Source: Tyto alba (lineage: Eukaryota > Chordata > Aves > Strigiformes > Tytonidae). From it: 64,000 nt of DNA. The position numbers were made by a program, and so were the translations under genes. This document shows positions 49,036 through 61,625 of this stretch, one piece after another. The stretch is taken from assembly GCF_018691265.1 (NCBI RefSeq), contig NW_024881324.1, positions 1,578,230-1,642,229 on the forward strand, given 5' to 3'. The notes beneath the pieces were generated by a model. The model was given only the letters and a program-made list of their open reading frames with translations. It was not told the origin of the DNA and did not search any database. How positions within the stretch are numbered: the first letter of the stretch is position 1; every line of letters starts with the position of its first letter.

Positions 49036-49230
49036 GAGCCCCGCGGATCCGCCCGCGGCCGCGCGGCCGTGAGCAGGAGGCCCCGCGTGGGAGCTGTCCG
49101 TGGTGCTGCGGCCCTTGCGTCACCGCCGCTCGCGCAGGCCGCCGGAAGGACGGGGTTAACCCCTCAGCTGCCGTGCCGGCCTCCCCCGGCGGGCAAGAGA
49201 AGCTGGGCGGAGGTTACGGACGTTTTCTCC
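49036..49230. promoter_or_regulatory. CpG mini-island, candidate promoter
   Basis: I count about 28 CpG dinucleotides between 49042 and 49222, far above the CpG-poor flanks, in a GC-dominated segment. It contains two CCGCGG words (49041-49046 and 49053-49058) and the 8-bp GCGGCCGC (49055-49062). Promoter-like motifs are TTGCGTCA (CRE/ATF-like, 49115-49122), CCGGAAG (ETS-like, 49142-49148) and GGGCGG (Sp1-like, 49205-49210). Retention of CpG implies an unmethylated germline state or a recent GC-rich insertion. It is not one of the LTRs or CR1 copies here, and direction is undetermined. A pyrimidine-rich tract ending TTTCAG at 49466 could serve as a splice acceptor for a plus-strand transcript, but no matching gene is visible. 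The 105- and 136-codon frames starting at 49069 and 49173 have no domain. Confidence 0.5.
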
Positions 49231-49320
49231 TGGAATTTTACATGGCAGCTCTCATCGCTTTACCCTGGGCTCTTTCTTCTGACCGGAAAGGAATTCTTAA
49301 ATACAATACTAGGAAGTGGG

Positions 49321-49463
49321 TTTGGGATTTTTTGTTTGGTTTGTTTGTTTGTTTGTTTGGGGGGGTTGTTTTTTTGTTTGGTTTGATTTGGTTTGGTTTG
49401 GTTTGGTTTAGTTTGGTTTGGGTTTTGTTTGTTGGGGTTTTTTGTTTTTTTGTTTTTTTTTTT
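49321..49463. repeat. TTTG/TTTGG low-complexity tract
   Basis: (GTTT)n, then a G7 run, then six or more imperfect GGTTT units (49379-49432), then T-rich sequence. It is a T/G-only strand of about 140 bp with no coding value. The phenylalanine/glycine/leucine-rich frame across it is an artefact. Confidence 0.9.
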
Positions 49464-49466
49464 CAG

Positions 49467-52400
49467 GAAAAAAATCCATTACTTGAAAATCTCCAGCAAT
49501 CTAATTTTGTTTTACAGACCTTTGTTTTCCTATTGAAGGAGGACAGTTTCGTGACGATGGCAGCCTACAATTTCTCAAATTAAGGTTATTCATAATGAGA
49601 AGCTTGGACTAAAGTTGAACTGAGAATTTTTGATTTTCTAAGCTTTATGCTTCCTTTAATGTCTGGATGTTTTTATTTAGCCATAGTCTAGAAAACATAT
49701 TTTACTGAGTGCATGCAGCTTACACACACTTAGTGCACTGATTTAGTGCATTAAAATTTATTCCCAAATTTCTTTTCAATTCCACATTCAAAATACAGTC
49801 TCTAAAAAATATAATTTTATTAATGTTTTTGCATACCAAGAAAAAAATAAACTACGTGAAAGAGAAATAGGAAGTTACTTCTAAAAAGGCTGAAGTGTAA
49901 ATATTCCATTCTCGTTTCCACAGGCCCAACCTATCACATATTTTGCAGAGTGTAAAGAGACTGCTAACAGGTTATTCAAAGCTGGCATACAGCACAGTGC
50001 TCTTTACAGTTCTTCAAGCTATATTCATCTGAGTTATATTCATCTTCCTTTCCGCAGAACTCCATCTGAAAACAATCTGTGGAAGTTTTGCTTGAGTGAG
50101 GAAGTATATGCTGTCTGTTCATCTAAAGCAGAAACATTGAGGTGTGCAGGGGGTATAAAAATAGGGTTACAGAATTAAAATGGTTTAAACAGGATTTCCA
50201 ACAGTAAGATACTGAGTGAGTAAAATCTAGATGTATTTTATTCATCTCAGTGCCCAGTGGAGAATCCCATAAAAGAATAAAGTGATGGGGACCATCTTCC
50301 CTATAGACCCACCCATTTCTGAATCAAACACATGGCTAGAACAAGATGTTTTACAATCCACATTGGATGTTCTGCAATGAAAAGGGATACCTAGGATTCA
50401 TAATCAGGGCCCTTGGATCTAGTTGTCGACCTTGCTAGAACCACAACCTCAGGAAGACCAAGCGGCACCATAAATGATTGATCGATCATATCTGTTTACA
50501 TTCACAGGATGCATTTTGTTTTTTCTTGCTGAGTTACATTTGATATCACTTCTTTCATTTGATCTCTTATATTTCAGCAACTGTCATAGCTCTTAATTTA
50601 CAGTATTTAGCCTTTCATTTGTATTGTAGTCATTGATCAAGAACAGAAAACAATTCTTTTCTTTTTGACACTGAAAATTCCCCAAAACATGATCCTAGCA
50701 CAGAGAAAGGAGTACTGATGTTCATTTTCAGCTAAGTCACACAGTGAAGCAGGATCCTCAAGGACCTATATAGCCAAGGAACAGCGCAAAGGACTCTATT
50801 AAGATTATTTCCTTAGGTGTTCTAGGATCTATGGGTCTTTTCAAGTAACTCTAGAGTGCTGTTTTAATACCGACTTTCCAGTGTTACTGATCGTGGATTT
50901 TCTTTTCATCTGCCTTTTCACTTGTGATAGTTGTTTTCAAATGTTTTGAGGGAAATTTTGCTTGGGATGTTGAAATATCAGCTATATGCTCCCTCCAATT
51001 CTGTTTGCAAGTGCAACTTCTCCTCTTGTTTAATGTAATGTTTTGCGGTGGAGAAAATTCTAATGCACCCACTTTTTTCTTTAAGAATCAGTTTTGCTCG
51101 GTGAAAGCCTGAGGTCATCACATGTGGTTTTCCTTTCAACATGATTTTCAGCTTGTTTATTTACTTTTTGTTTCTATAGAATAATTGATAAAATAACAGT
51201 AAGTTTAACTCAATTCTGAGTACTGTTTGGATATTTAGTGTTCTGCATGGTTTCTGGATTTTGCATCTGGTTTTAGTAAAGTCTTGGTTCTAATGTAATT
51301 GGACAGACATCTTCCCATAGTACTATTTAAACTGTGCAGTCCAAAATTTTCAGAATTGCTTATACATAGACAACGTGATTTTCTGTAAAGTGAAGATGAA
51401 GACATCTACAAATGAACAGTGGGGTATTCCACTAGAAAGAACTTGAGAAATACAGTAGAAAATGAAAAACAGTTTTTGAATTTAAAATTATGATTACAAA
51501 GCCATGCTGAGTGATCTACATGCTAAGCAATCCACAGCTGTGCTTTAGAACTGTATTAAAGTTTATGTCACTGAGGTTACCTTTATTGTGTTGCCAGTTA
51601 TAAGTTTGATCAGGAGAGCATAGTAATACAAAAGACATTTGAGAGACAGGACTGGCTTGCTACCTGACAAAGTTTGGGAAATTGCTTGAAAGGGGTTTCC
51701 TGAAGAAAATACCCATTCTTAATTTAAATTAAGTATATTTATTCTTACAGTGTTATTTAATCGTCTCATCTTTTTTTTTTTTTTTCTGTTACCCACTAGA
51801 ACATAGACAACCTTAAACATCAAATATTTTGTTTATGGTATAATAAAAAGTCAGTAATCATTAAATTAAACATTTTTCATTTCAATATAATTTTTCCCTT
51901 CTCAAGTATTCTCTCCACTAGCTTCAGTAATGATAGAATATATTTTGAATAAATTATCAGTAGTTAATATTATGTGTCTTTATTTTTAGATACTCAAAGA
52001 TTAAACCACTTGTACTCCATTTTGTACATTTTAATTTTAATAGTTCCATTGTGGCTTTTCTTGCACCATTCTATGTTTTTTAGATGTGTTGCAGACCAAT
52101 TATGTTGAATTTACACTTCTCTTTCATAAGTGTATCTCCTCTTACATCCCTCAGGTGTGTGTCTTTATGTTCAGAAGTGAACATAAGCTGTCTATGTGTG
52201 TAGTTCAGAAACTTCTGCTGTTCTGTAGCAAAATCATATTTTCTTCCTTGCATTTTAATAAGTAATGATAGAAATGCCTTCTACTTGACTATGCATCTTC
52301 ATACCACTTTCTTGCTACAGACTGCTATAGGATTTGTCTGCTGTTCTAGTTCTATCCTGATCCATGTCCTAGAAATGGTACAAAACTTCACTTCTTCAGT

Positions 52401-53506
52401 GTCTTGAATAATGACATGCACAATGCTTTTGTGCCATCTGAACCATCAAACGAGTTATACCTTGATTAAAGATTATTTATATCTACTGATGACTAAAGCA
52501 CAGATGAAAACATCCAATATTCAGATCTGCTGACTACGTCTGGATTTATTTATGAGATACACATCCAGAGACACCAGTTCATCCTTTCAGCTGCAGGAAT
52601 ATAAGTCCAGGAAGAAAGCCACAGGAGCGTAAGCAACTTGTAACTGTATTCTGAAGTTATCATCCACAGCATGAATAAGAAAAAGTCATCTCTCTGGGGT
52701 GAACTTGAAATGTAAACCTGAGCTCTTGCCTGGAGAATTTACTCCCAAAGTATTTTGCAGGTACTTATACTCCCTCTTCAGGAAACCCATAATTTGAGAA
52801 CATTACTCTATGGCTGATCTTGCAGTATTTTCCTTATATTGTTAAGATACATCTCAACTGTTCTCAGCCTTCTCTGCTATAAATTGATACTATGCTACAA
52901 CAAACAGATAATCAGAGAATCAGACTTCTGCTATTTCAAAAGTCCTGGGGCAATCAAGAACTTGAGTACACATGGATTCTGTGGATTAACCCTGGCAAAT
53001 CACCTGGAGAGAAAGCATTGTGAAATACCGTTAGTCCAAGAAATAGTTGTCTTTGGACAAAATCCGGATGACTTTTATGTCTCTCCACAAGTGAATACTG
53101 CACCCAGAAAAGGTGCACATCCAGAGATGCTAAATACCTTGCAAGGTAAAATCAAAGTCCATCCAAGCCACTTATACATTAAAAAACAGAAAAAAAAAAA
53201 AAAAAAAAAAAAAAAACAAAAACAAAAAAAAAACCCTGCTTCTTTGAGTTGTAAATACTTTGGATCATGACCTTATCTACTTTCACATTCTATGAAATAA
53301 GAGGGGTGGTCATTAAAAAACAATAGTGTACTCACCAGTTCCTGTCATCCACAACTTTACAAATAATTAAAAACTTTACTTTTACTATAGATGTCCTATA
53401 GTACTTCTACAGATAACTTATTTCTAGCACATCATTTTGGGCTGGAAATCTCTGCATAATTGTAATATTAATGTTTACAGTCCAATAATACCATCTGTTT
53501 CAGTAA
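49467..53506. other. AT-rich unique sequence, no gene seen
   Basis: No gene or transposon is recognisable. T15 lies at 51771-51785. The 10-bp palindrome TGATCGATCA is at 50479-50488. The longest frame (plus, 52839-53270, 143 codons) ends in a poly-lysine run caused by the A tract at 53190 and has no recognisable domain. Confidence 0.55.
53190..53216. repeat. Poly(A) tract, 27 nt
   Basis: Run of 27 A followed by further A-rich sequence with isolated C. No AATAAA lies close upstream. Confidence 0.95.
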
Positions 53507-53672
53507 TCATAGAATCATTTAGGTTGGAAAAGACCCGTAAGATTATTGAGTCCAACAATAAACCTAACACTCCCAAGTCCACCACTAAACCTTGTCCCTA
53601 AGTGCCACATCTAGATGTCTTTTAAATACCTCCAGGGATCGTGACTCAAGCACGTCCCGGAGTAGCCTGTAA
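53507..53672 (-). mobile_element. CR1 LINE relic, 3' end only
   Basis: The plus strand reads ATCATAGAATCATTTAGGTT then GGAAAAGACC (53527-53536), ATTGAGTCCAACAATAAACC, CCACATCTAGATGTCTTTT and CTCCAGGGATCGTGACTC. This is the reverse complement of the CR1 3' region. About 165 bp remain. The sequence is diverged but easily recognised. It has no coding capacity. Confidence 0.92.
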
Positions 53673-56600
53673 TCCTCAATTTAAATCCAGGTTACCGGCT
53701 AAATACAGTGAATTTTAAATGATTTACAGCAAAATGGTGGATTTTTTTCCTAAATAAGTGCATTTTACAGTTCAACAATAGAAAGGAAAATCAGTTCAAT
53801 AGAAAAGTGGTCTATTAAGTATTGAATATGAACAAAAGTAATCCTGGGGCATCTAACAAGACACTGTAAAAGACAAAAGAGAGCCTATAATATTTTTATT
53901 AATAGACTATGAAGGAAAATTACTCCAATTACAAGTGTTTTCATATTTTTACTAAATTGAAGGTATCTTTCAATACATTACAAAGCATATTGCCCTGCTG
54001 GGGTTGTGTAAGGTTCTTGTGTGGCTGGCCTATGTCATTTAAAGAAATAGGTGCATCACATAACAGAAAGAAGAAAAATAAATAAATAATTTCTGTGGTC
54101 AGAAAGCTTTTGATGTGCACACAGTGTTGAGAGTCAGTGTTTAACAAGCATGCATCCTAATTCAGAAGGATTTTTGCCAAGAGGAATAACTTTAATCTGT
54201 GGGTAATTGTATGATATGCCACTGAATTGAAGGAATTATGGAGTGGCTGAACCTAGTCTCTTCCAGGTTTGCTTGGCTTTTTGTTTTTCAGGTCTATCAT
54301 TTCAGATTAATGGCAGACATAACTGAGGAAGGAGTTATGCTAGCTTTCCTGTTAAACTCTGAAAGTATATTTTAATTCTTACATGTAACACTCCACCTCA
54401 GCGTTGAAATAAGTCATATACAATTATAATTTACTTTATTGCAGGGAAAATATCCAGGGACATTCACTTCAGGACTTGTAATATAAATCCAGATAACATA
54501 ATGAGAACTATATATGTGTAACAATGGAACCTGGCTGATCAAGTAGCTTTGGAAGAGCTATGTTGTGGGAAATAGCCGGTGGTTTGGAACAAGCTGAGCA
54601 AACAGAGGAAGAGCTACTTAAAAAGATGGTTTTCAAACATACCAGAAACAGTAGGTTTGCTAAGAAGCAACCAATTCGGCCTGCAAAATGTGGAAGCTTA
54701 GCACAAATGTCTCAGTCTGTGCTATGTCTACATGTATTCTATACAAAGATAGAAAAAAGTGGTGGCTGTGAATAAACTATGATACACTTCTGAGAAAAAT
54801 CAGCACAGTCGGACCATGCTATAATTATGGATGGAAGGTATAAGAAGAAAAGCTTTCTCTTTTCCTAATTTAAACCTGAGTTAAGACCAGCACTGTGTTG
54901 ACTCTGTTAGCTGCTGTCAAACAGCAGAGAAACCACTGAAGCGGGATGAAAAGAATGGCAGCTCACCATGCCTATCAAAGGTTTTCTGAAGAAGTAAACC
55001 AGAGAGTTCCTGATACCTCCAAGATTTTTCCTAGCTAATTTAGGCATGCAAACTTAACAAAAAGCATCATTAAGACAAGAAGTGGAAGAGCAATCCCTGA
55101 GTCAGGAAGGCTGTGACAGAACAGTGTTCAGCATCTTGTCCTGGCATGGATTACAAAGTGGCCCCAAGCAAGTCATTTAGACAACATATGTCTCAATTTC
55201 CCAGCAATAAAATTTAGATGACACCTCTTGTGTGCTTCATAAGGTGGTTGGGGGGTGCATATCTTCACATGTCTAATACTCTTAAGCATGTGAATATCAC
55301 AGTCTGCAGTGTACCTAAATGCTGTTGATGACTTGAAAGATTTGAGATGCCGGTTTTGCTTTGTTTTGCTTCAAAGGGAATCCTGACTTGTCTGTAAGTT
55401 TTCAAGTGATTGATCTGAGTGTTTTGAAAAGCAGGCCCTAAGAGAACAACTGCAAGTGCATTTTCTGGTCATATGCATATGCTGTACATGCTATTGTGTA
55501 TCCATTCCCTTGTAAACAGTTTTGGCAAAATGACAAATCAAACAAAAAGGAACTACTTAACTGTGTCTAGCACTTGTAAGTGTAAAATATGCCAAAGATC
55601 TTCATTAGGCAAACAACAAAGGCTCGCTGAAAATTAGCTACATCCTGAGTGTAAAGTGGCAACCAGACAAACAGTAGGCCTGTCACAGAATTGCTTGATT
55701 AAAGCAAAGTTTACCTGCAGTGACCAAGACAAATCTTTGTCCCAACACAATTGTCATAAGGTGCTTAATGCTCATGCAATGCAAATATGACCTTAATTTG
55801 TCATCAGACAACTGACACATTATCCATCCTGTTCTTTCAATTTGCATGTGCAACACTCAATAGCAAACAACTGGTTTTATACACATGTCATGAGTGGTGT
55901 CTTCCACATTACAAAAACTGGGTTGCATTGCAAAAGCATGTTTCTGTACTGCATTTAGCATCTACTCAAATGACATGAAGCAAAGTCAAGTTGTCTCAGG
56001 TGTTCAAATCAGTCTTCAAAACTTTGAAGCCATTCTTCTTAAGGAGTGTAGGCATTTCCAGCTTTCTGTTTGCCCTGTTTATTCATCCTTTAGTTAATAA
56101 AGCTCTCACGCACAAAAACTATTTGTATACTGATATAACACCTGAAAGTGCTTCAAGATGGATTTATGAAATTAATTGTTATTTTATGATCACAAAAATG
56201 GAAGCAACTACTGTCCCTACAAATGAAATATTGTAAAATAACATATACACTTGTAAAGAGAAAGGAAAACGTATAAACTCTGCCCTATTTTCCACTTGCT
56301 CTCAATGGAGTACAATAGAAACTCCAGCTGACCATTGCAGAGCTTTTTCTCCTTTTGAAAATGCTGCCGTACAAGTGCTTGTAGAATCTGAAGAGCCACA
56401 GGCTTTTTGCACCTATGGGCATTCATAGGAGGAGGGGAATTAGATAACATCTGTTTCATGGTCTGCACAGATTTTTCTCTTTCCAATGGATACTGTTATG
56501 CACACAAGAGAAACACTTAAACAATTTCCATGCAGCTGGATGGATTGTTTCATGTTATTCCATGTCATCCTGGCAACCTACCCAATTGTCATTCTGACAT

Positions 56601-56839
56601 GACAAAGCAGATGCCCCAAGTTTCATATGCGATGAAACCTTTTTTAGCAGCTGTGAATCAAATGCTTACAAGAAAAGTAAGTCTATTAAGTGCCTCCAGG
56701 TTATTTTCAAATTAAGACATTCAAATCAAATGGTTTTGATATTGTCAATCTTTGCACGAATAACTGTTTGATTTCAATACAGGCTGAAAGGCTTTTCCTG
56801 TGCATTTGAGATCATGCTGAAAAGGGAGAAGAAAACTGA

Positions 56840-56861
56840 AAAAAAAAAAAAAAAAAAAAAA
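56840..56861. repeat. Poly(A) tract, 22 nt
   Basis: Run of 22 A, followed about 75 bp later by a 17-A run ending in GGGGGCG (56936-56952). Confidence 0.95.
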
Positions 56862-58567
56862 GGAGTTAAAAGTATCAATAACTGCTTCTGTTTTTCAAAA
56901 ATACAATATACTATCTAGAGCTAGAATCTAGATAGAAAAAAAAAAAAAAAGGGGGCGAAAAGGCTTATCCCAACTTAATTACATTGCCCAGATTTACTTC
57001 TAGCCTAACATCACACACTGCTCACCTGCAGTCACTTACCTCCAGCTGTGTAGGTTTTCATCAGACAGTGGTATGTCCTCTTGTAAACACAAACAGTGCA
57101 GTCCAGCAGCTTCTAATCTGTCTGCTTTGAATTTCTTTGGGCAGGAAAGAAAACACCAGCAACTACTGGAGCAGTTCATCAGCAGGGATGGAGTGGAACC
57201 TTTCAGCCAGTGGAGAGACATGAGACGTGCCAGGTCTTGCAGAGACAATCATGTTCCCCATTTGTGCAAAAACACTAAGGGAAAAAAAGATGCAGTTCAG
57301 CTTAGTATGGAAAAGTTTGGTTTCAGCAGCAGTCAATAGCCACTTATTAGCATTGAATTTCAGAATCATACATTTGCACTGCATAGACAAAGTATTCTCT
57401 TTGAAAATGTGCGTTGAAAGTACTGTCAGTGAACACAGGAAATACAGTGCTGAATGAGAGTGAGAGTTTATCTCCTTGATGGAAGAAGTCATGCAGACTT
57501 TTTCCTCAGAAGTTAATAATACCTTGGTTGCTAGAGATTCCAAAGTGGTCATTAAAAAAAATGAAATTAATTGCATTCTGATTTTCTAAGATCTGCTGCT
57601 GTTTCAACACGAGAAAATATAAGCATGGTAAAATAATTTACATATATATGAAATCTTACATACTCATTTACATATGCAGAAAGATGTGGAAGAAAAAGGA
57701 TGTTTATAAGAGGCAGAGAGGTGGTATATAGTCTTGTTTTCTCAACTTTCTAAACCATAACTGTTGCTTACTGGCCTAAGAAGTCAGCTCGACTTAAAAA
57801 AAGATTATGTCCTTTTTTACATTTGTTAGTGTTGTGTCTGACAAACATCATGTAAGAACATGAATACATGATATAAACGGTCAGACAAAGATGACAACCT
57901 TATACTGATTATAGACTGTAAAAGATGAGAATTTTTTCAAAGAAGGCCTAAAGATCTGATGAAACTCGTGTCAAAGATAGGAAAAAAAGATACGTCCATA
58001 GTCTAGAGAACTGCAAAAGAAACTTCAGCCCTGCTGAGTGAATGGGTTTTTTTAGGATTTAGTATTACAAAAGAAAACAGGAATTTCATGTGTGGAAATC
58101 CATTGGATTGGAATACAACTGAAACATTGGCCCTATAGTTTATCAAAAGGAGGGAGAGGATGCTGTTACTTGGGCTATAGAAGACAGTAGATGTCACTGA
58201 TTTTTTTTTGTTATTGTTGCCATATGTTTAGGATGATGATACGACTAACTCTGAAGTCACAACTGACTTCTATAATCCCTCCCAAAGGATAATAAAATTT
58301 AATTGCACCCTCCATCATTATATAAGGAGCAAGATAGCATTTCTGTGCCTGTTTGTTTACTTCTAGTTGCTTATGGGTTCCTTCAGTTCTTATAAGTACA
58401 CCACAGTAGTAACTGACAGAAACCATTGCATCCTTGGTATAAACTGAGTTTTTAAGACTTCCCAGAAGTCACATGGGCCACAGACGACAAGCTAAATTAT
58501 TATCCAAATTACTCTGTTTTACTCCATTAAATGCAACTACAAAATCAAAACTAATTTGTGGATAAAA

Positions 58568-58596
58568 ATATATAAATATATATATATATATATATT
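58568..58596. repeat. (TA)n microsatellite
   Basis: About ten uninterrupted AT units (58576-58595) preceded by AATATATAA-type sequence. Confidence 0.9.
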
Positions 58597-60059
58597 TTAG
58601 CATAATGTAGTAAATAAAACTTCTGGCTTTTTAAAATAATCGTTCATTTATTCTTTTTCTCATTGTTTCTTCAATGTGAGCAGATTCATTCTGTAATCTA
58701 GTCAATGCATGAAAATTTCAGTCATGGATTATCTGTTCTTCAGTAGTGTAATACAGGAATTACTGAGTGAAGTTATTTGTTATTATTCTGGCAGCCAAAG
58801 TAGATGATTATAATGTTCCATTTCAGTCTTAAAACATATGTATTTATTTCTGGGCATCTTAAGTTGTGGTGTGTACTGCAGATTTTTGGGGTACTAATCT
58901 TCAGCCTTACTGACCATTAATGTACTGCATAACAGTGGTAATTAGGGAAACTAGCTCTTGGAGAGCTCAGAGATCATAATAAAAAAAATACACATTTTTT
59001 AACTTTGTTTTGTTGATCCTTATTAGTCATTGCACTATTTGCAAGATTCCACATCTCACCATAAAGTAGTGGCAATATGTTGAAAATACTGCCATATCAT
59101 TTATGTTTAACGTTTTTTTAAAAAAATTGTCACTGATTAAAGGCAAATGGTTTCTCAAAACATGTCATGTTTTTTCCATCTCAGAAATTTTATGAGTGAA
59201 AATTTGATGGGTTTGTTGCATCTTTTCAGGATTTCCTGGCATCTAGACAGAACTATTCCTCCAACTGAGCTACAACCCAGATCTTGAAAACCTGACGACA
59301 TGCTCTGTGCACGTGCAGACCAACTGTGCTGTGGATTTAATGTGAACATGATGACTATCTGTGTAATGCATGTGGAATAGATCTGGTGCTTTTCAGAATC
59401 ATCCCTCTGACTATAAAGAGCATACGGGCCCATAGTTGTCCAGAAAATCCCAGATAGAAGTATGGTGAAGCCTAGCCAGGAGCTAGCTTTGGTGGTAAGG
59501 CTACCAATGTCACTGCTTGTAGGGGAAAACTTATGTATTCCATGGAAAGTACCAGAGATTTTGTGCCAAAAACTACAGAGGAAAGAAATCCAACACATAG
59601 CTGTGTGTTTACCCTTTCCCCTCATGATAAGCTTACAAGAGCTGCATGTTCACAGAGTCACTAAATCACAGAATGGTTGATGTTGGAAACATCTCCAGAG
59701 GTCATCTTGTTCAACCCCTCCCTGCTCACACAGGGCCACCTAGAGCAAGTTGCCCATGATCATGTCTAGATGGCTTTTCAGTATCTCCAAAGATAGAGAC
59801 TCCACACCATCTCTGGGGAACCCGTGTCAGTGCTCAGACATCCTAACAGTAAAAAAGTGCTTCCTGATATCCAGATGGAACCTCCTGTGTCTCAGTTTGT
59901 GCCCACTGCCTCTGGCCATGCTACTGGGCACCACTGAAAAGACCCTGGCTCTATCATTTTTGCACCCTCCCTTCAAGTATTTATATACATGAATAAGATT
60001 CCCCCCTGAGCCTTCTCATCTCTGGGATAAACATTCCCAGTTTGCTGAGCCTAATGTGG

Positions 60060-60840
60060 TCCAGGATACCGTTAGCCTACTTTGCAGCAAGGGCACGTTG
60101 CTTGGTGCTCACAAGATCCTTTTCTGCAGAGTGGATTTCCAGCTTATATTCATGCTCAGGGTTGTTCCTTCAAGACTCAGGACTCTGCACTTGTTTTTGA
60201 ACTTCATGAGGTTCCTGTCAGCCTATTTCTCCAGCCTGTCAAGATCCCTCTGGATGGAATGACCCTCTCCCCTGTCAGCCTCTCCTCCCAGTTCTCTGTC
60301 ATCTGCAAACTTGTTGAGTGTATACCCTGCCCCGTCATCCAGATCATTAATGAAGGTGTAAATCAGGACTGGACCCAGTACTGACCTTTGGGCTGCACCA
60401 CTGGATAGTGGCCTCCAAATAGACTTTTTGCCACTGATCATCACCCTCCGGACCCAGCCATTCAGCCAGTTTTCAATCCACCTCCTTGTCTGCTCATCCA
60501 GCCCCTACATCAACAGTTTATTTATGAGTATCTTATGGCAGACAGTGTCAAAGACTGTACTGAAGTCCAGGTAGACACCATCTATTGTTCTCACCTCATC
60601 TGCCAGGCCAATCATTTAATTGTAGAAGCTTATCAAGTTGGTCAAGCATGAATTCCCTCTGGTGAAACCATGGTGACTACTAATGATTTTCTTGTCCTTA
60701 ATGTGCCTGGAAATGGTTTTCAGGATTAGCTGTTCCATCACCTTCCCAGGGAGTGAGGTGAGGCTGACAGGCCTGTAGTGCCCTTTTTAAAGATAGGAGT
60801 GACATTTGCATTCCTTCAGTCATCAGTCATCTTTCCCAGC
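60060..60840 (-). pseudogene. CR1 ORF2 reverse-transcriptase remnant, broken
   Basis: Non-LTR reverse transcriptase, which copies LINE RNA at the target site. Reading the minus strand: NVTPIFKKG (about 60795-60820), then a frameshift, [12 protein letters not shown] (about 60740-60777), [11 protein letters not shown] (60619-60650) and motif A as LDFSTVFDTV (60541-60570). WIENWLNG follows (60460-60480), then motif B as AAQRSVLGP, where the family has PQGSVLGP, so the conserved P and G are replaced. Motif C is FADD, with the catalytic aspartates retained (about 60298-60309). ADRNLMKF follows near 60200-60222. From motif A to motif C the frame is unshifted. In-frame stops are a TAA at 60616-60618, a TAG at 60505-60507 and a TAG at 60223-60225, the last where the family has tryptophan. 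The copy cannot make active enzyme. Confidence 0.93.
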
Positions 60841-61003
60841 CACCATGATCAAAGATTATCGTAAGTGGCCTCACAGTGGCATCCTCCATCGCCCACAGCA
60901 CTCATGGGTACATTCCATCAGGGTCCATGGACTTACGTATGTCCAGTTTGCTCAAGTGTCCCCTGACCTAATCCTCTTCCACCAAGGGCACATATTCCTT
61001 GCT

Positions 61004-61231
61004 CTAGCTTTTCCCCCTGCTCTCTGAGACCTGGGATTTCTGAAGGCCAATCTTGCTAGAATAGACTGAGGCCAAGATGTTATCCAGTACCTCAGCTTTT
61101 TCCACGTCCTGTGTAACCAGGTCTCCCATCTTGTTGAGCAATGGGCCCACATTATCCCTAGTGTTCCTTTTGTTGTCTATGTATTTAGAGAAGCCCTTCT
61201 TCTTGTCTTTGACATCCCCAGACAGATTCAA
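61004..61231 (-). pseudogene. CR1 ORF2 remnant, segment upstream of the RT domain
   Basis: A 75-codon open piece on the minus strand reading DVKDKKKGFSKYIDNKR, then NVGPLLNKMGDLVTQD and VEKAEVLDNILASVYSSK. This is the well-known CR1 ORF2 segment between endonuclease and RT, where the family typically reads KKGF-YI--KR and GDLVTQD-EKAEVL. It lies in correct order between the segment at 61313-61591 and the RT remnant. Confidence 0.92.
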
Positions 61232-61312
61232 TTCAATTTGGGCTATCGCTTTCCCAACTTCATCTCTGGATGCTTGAACAATGTCTCTGCATTCCTCCCA
61301 GGTTACCCATGC

Positions 61313-61591
61313 TTACTTCCACCCTTTGTATGCTTTCTCTTCATGTTTCAGTATGGCCAGAAGCAACTTGTTCCTCCACAGAGGACTCCTGGCATTTTTG
61401 TCTAACTTCCTATTCATTGGGATGGACCCCTCTTGAGCTTTGTGGAGATGATCTTTGAACATTAACCAGCTTTTTTGGGTCCCTCTTCCATCCACGGCCT
61501 CACACACTTTTCCGTCATCAGCAGGATTGTGGAGAGAAAACAGCTGGGCCCCCAAGCCCTTGACTACTGCTCTCCAGATCTCTGTAGTCAT
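61313..61591 (-). pseudogene. CR1 ORF2 remnant, most 5' preserved segment
   Basis: A 92-codon open piece on the minus strand. Its C-terminal half, HKAQEGSIPMNRKLDKNAR then WRNKLLLAILKHEEKAYKGW, matches the basic linker of CR1 ORF2 that precedes the RT domain (family pattern AQE-SIP, W-NKELL, KKEAYK-WK). The N-terminal half is less clear. The element appears to be truncated just upstream, near 61625. Confidence 0.85.
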
Positions 61592-61625
61592 TTTTGATAT
61601 GATCCAGGTTCCCCTTCAGCTTAGC

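Larger units (their letters stand above)
53673..59649. other. AT-rich unique sequence, no gene seen
   Basis: No gene or transposon is recognisable. Two A tracts (56840-56861 and 56936-56952) and a TA microsatellite are present. Open frames reach 156 codons on the minus strand (59155-59625), just downstream of the CR1 copy in CR1 orientation. That frame shows no domain I recognise. Confidence 0.5.
59650..61625 (-). mobile_element. CR1 LINE, 2-kb 5'-truncated copy, minus strand
   Basis: The plus strand opens with ACAGAATGGTTGATGTTGG and TTCAACCCCTCCCTGCTCAC, the reverse complement of a CR1 3' end. It continues for about 2 kb through legible ORF2 sequence. In element order the visible landmarks are the spacer upstream of reverse transcriptase (61600-61000), the RT palm with its metal-binding motifs (about 60820-60290), the post-RT segment and the 3' untranslated end near 59650. 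Endonuclease and ORF1 are missing through 5' truncation, the normal fate of CR1 insertions. Several nonsense codons and at least one frameshift show it is dead. The 5' breakpoint near 61625 is approximate. Confidence 0.95.

Noticed and set aside
49069..49583. 105- and 136-codon frames across the CpG mini-island
   Set aside because: CpG-rich DNA has few stop codons and the second half is the TTTGG tract. No domain is visible, so I keep only the promoter hypothesis.
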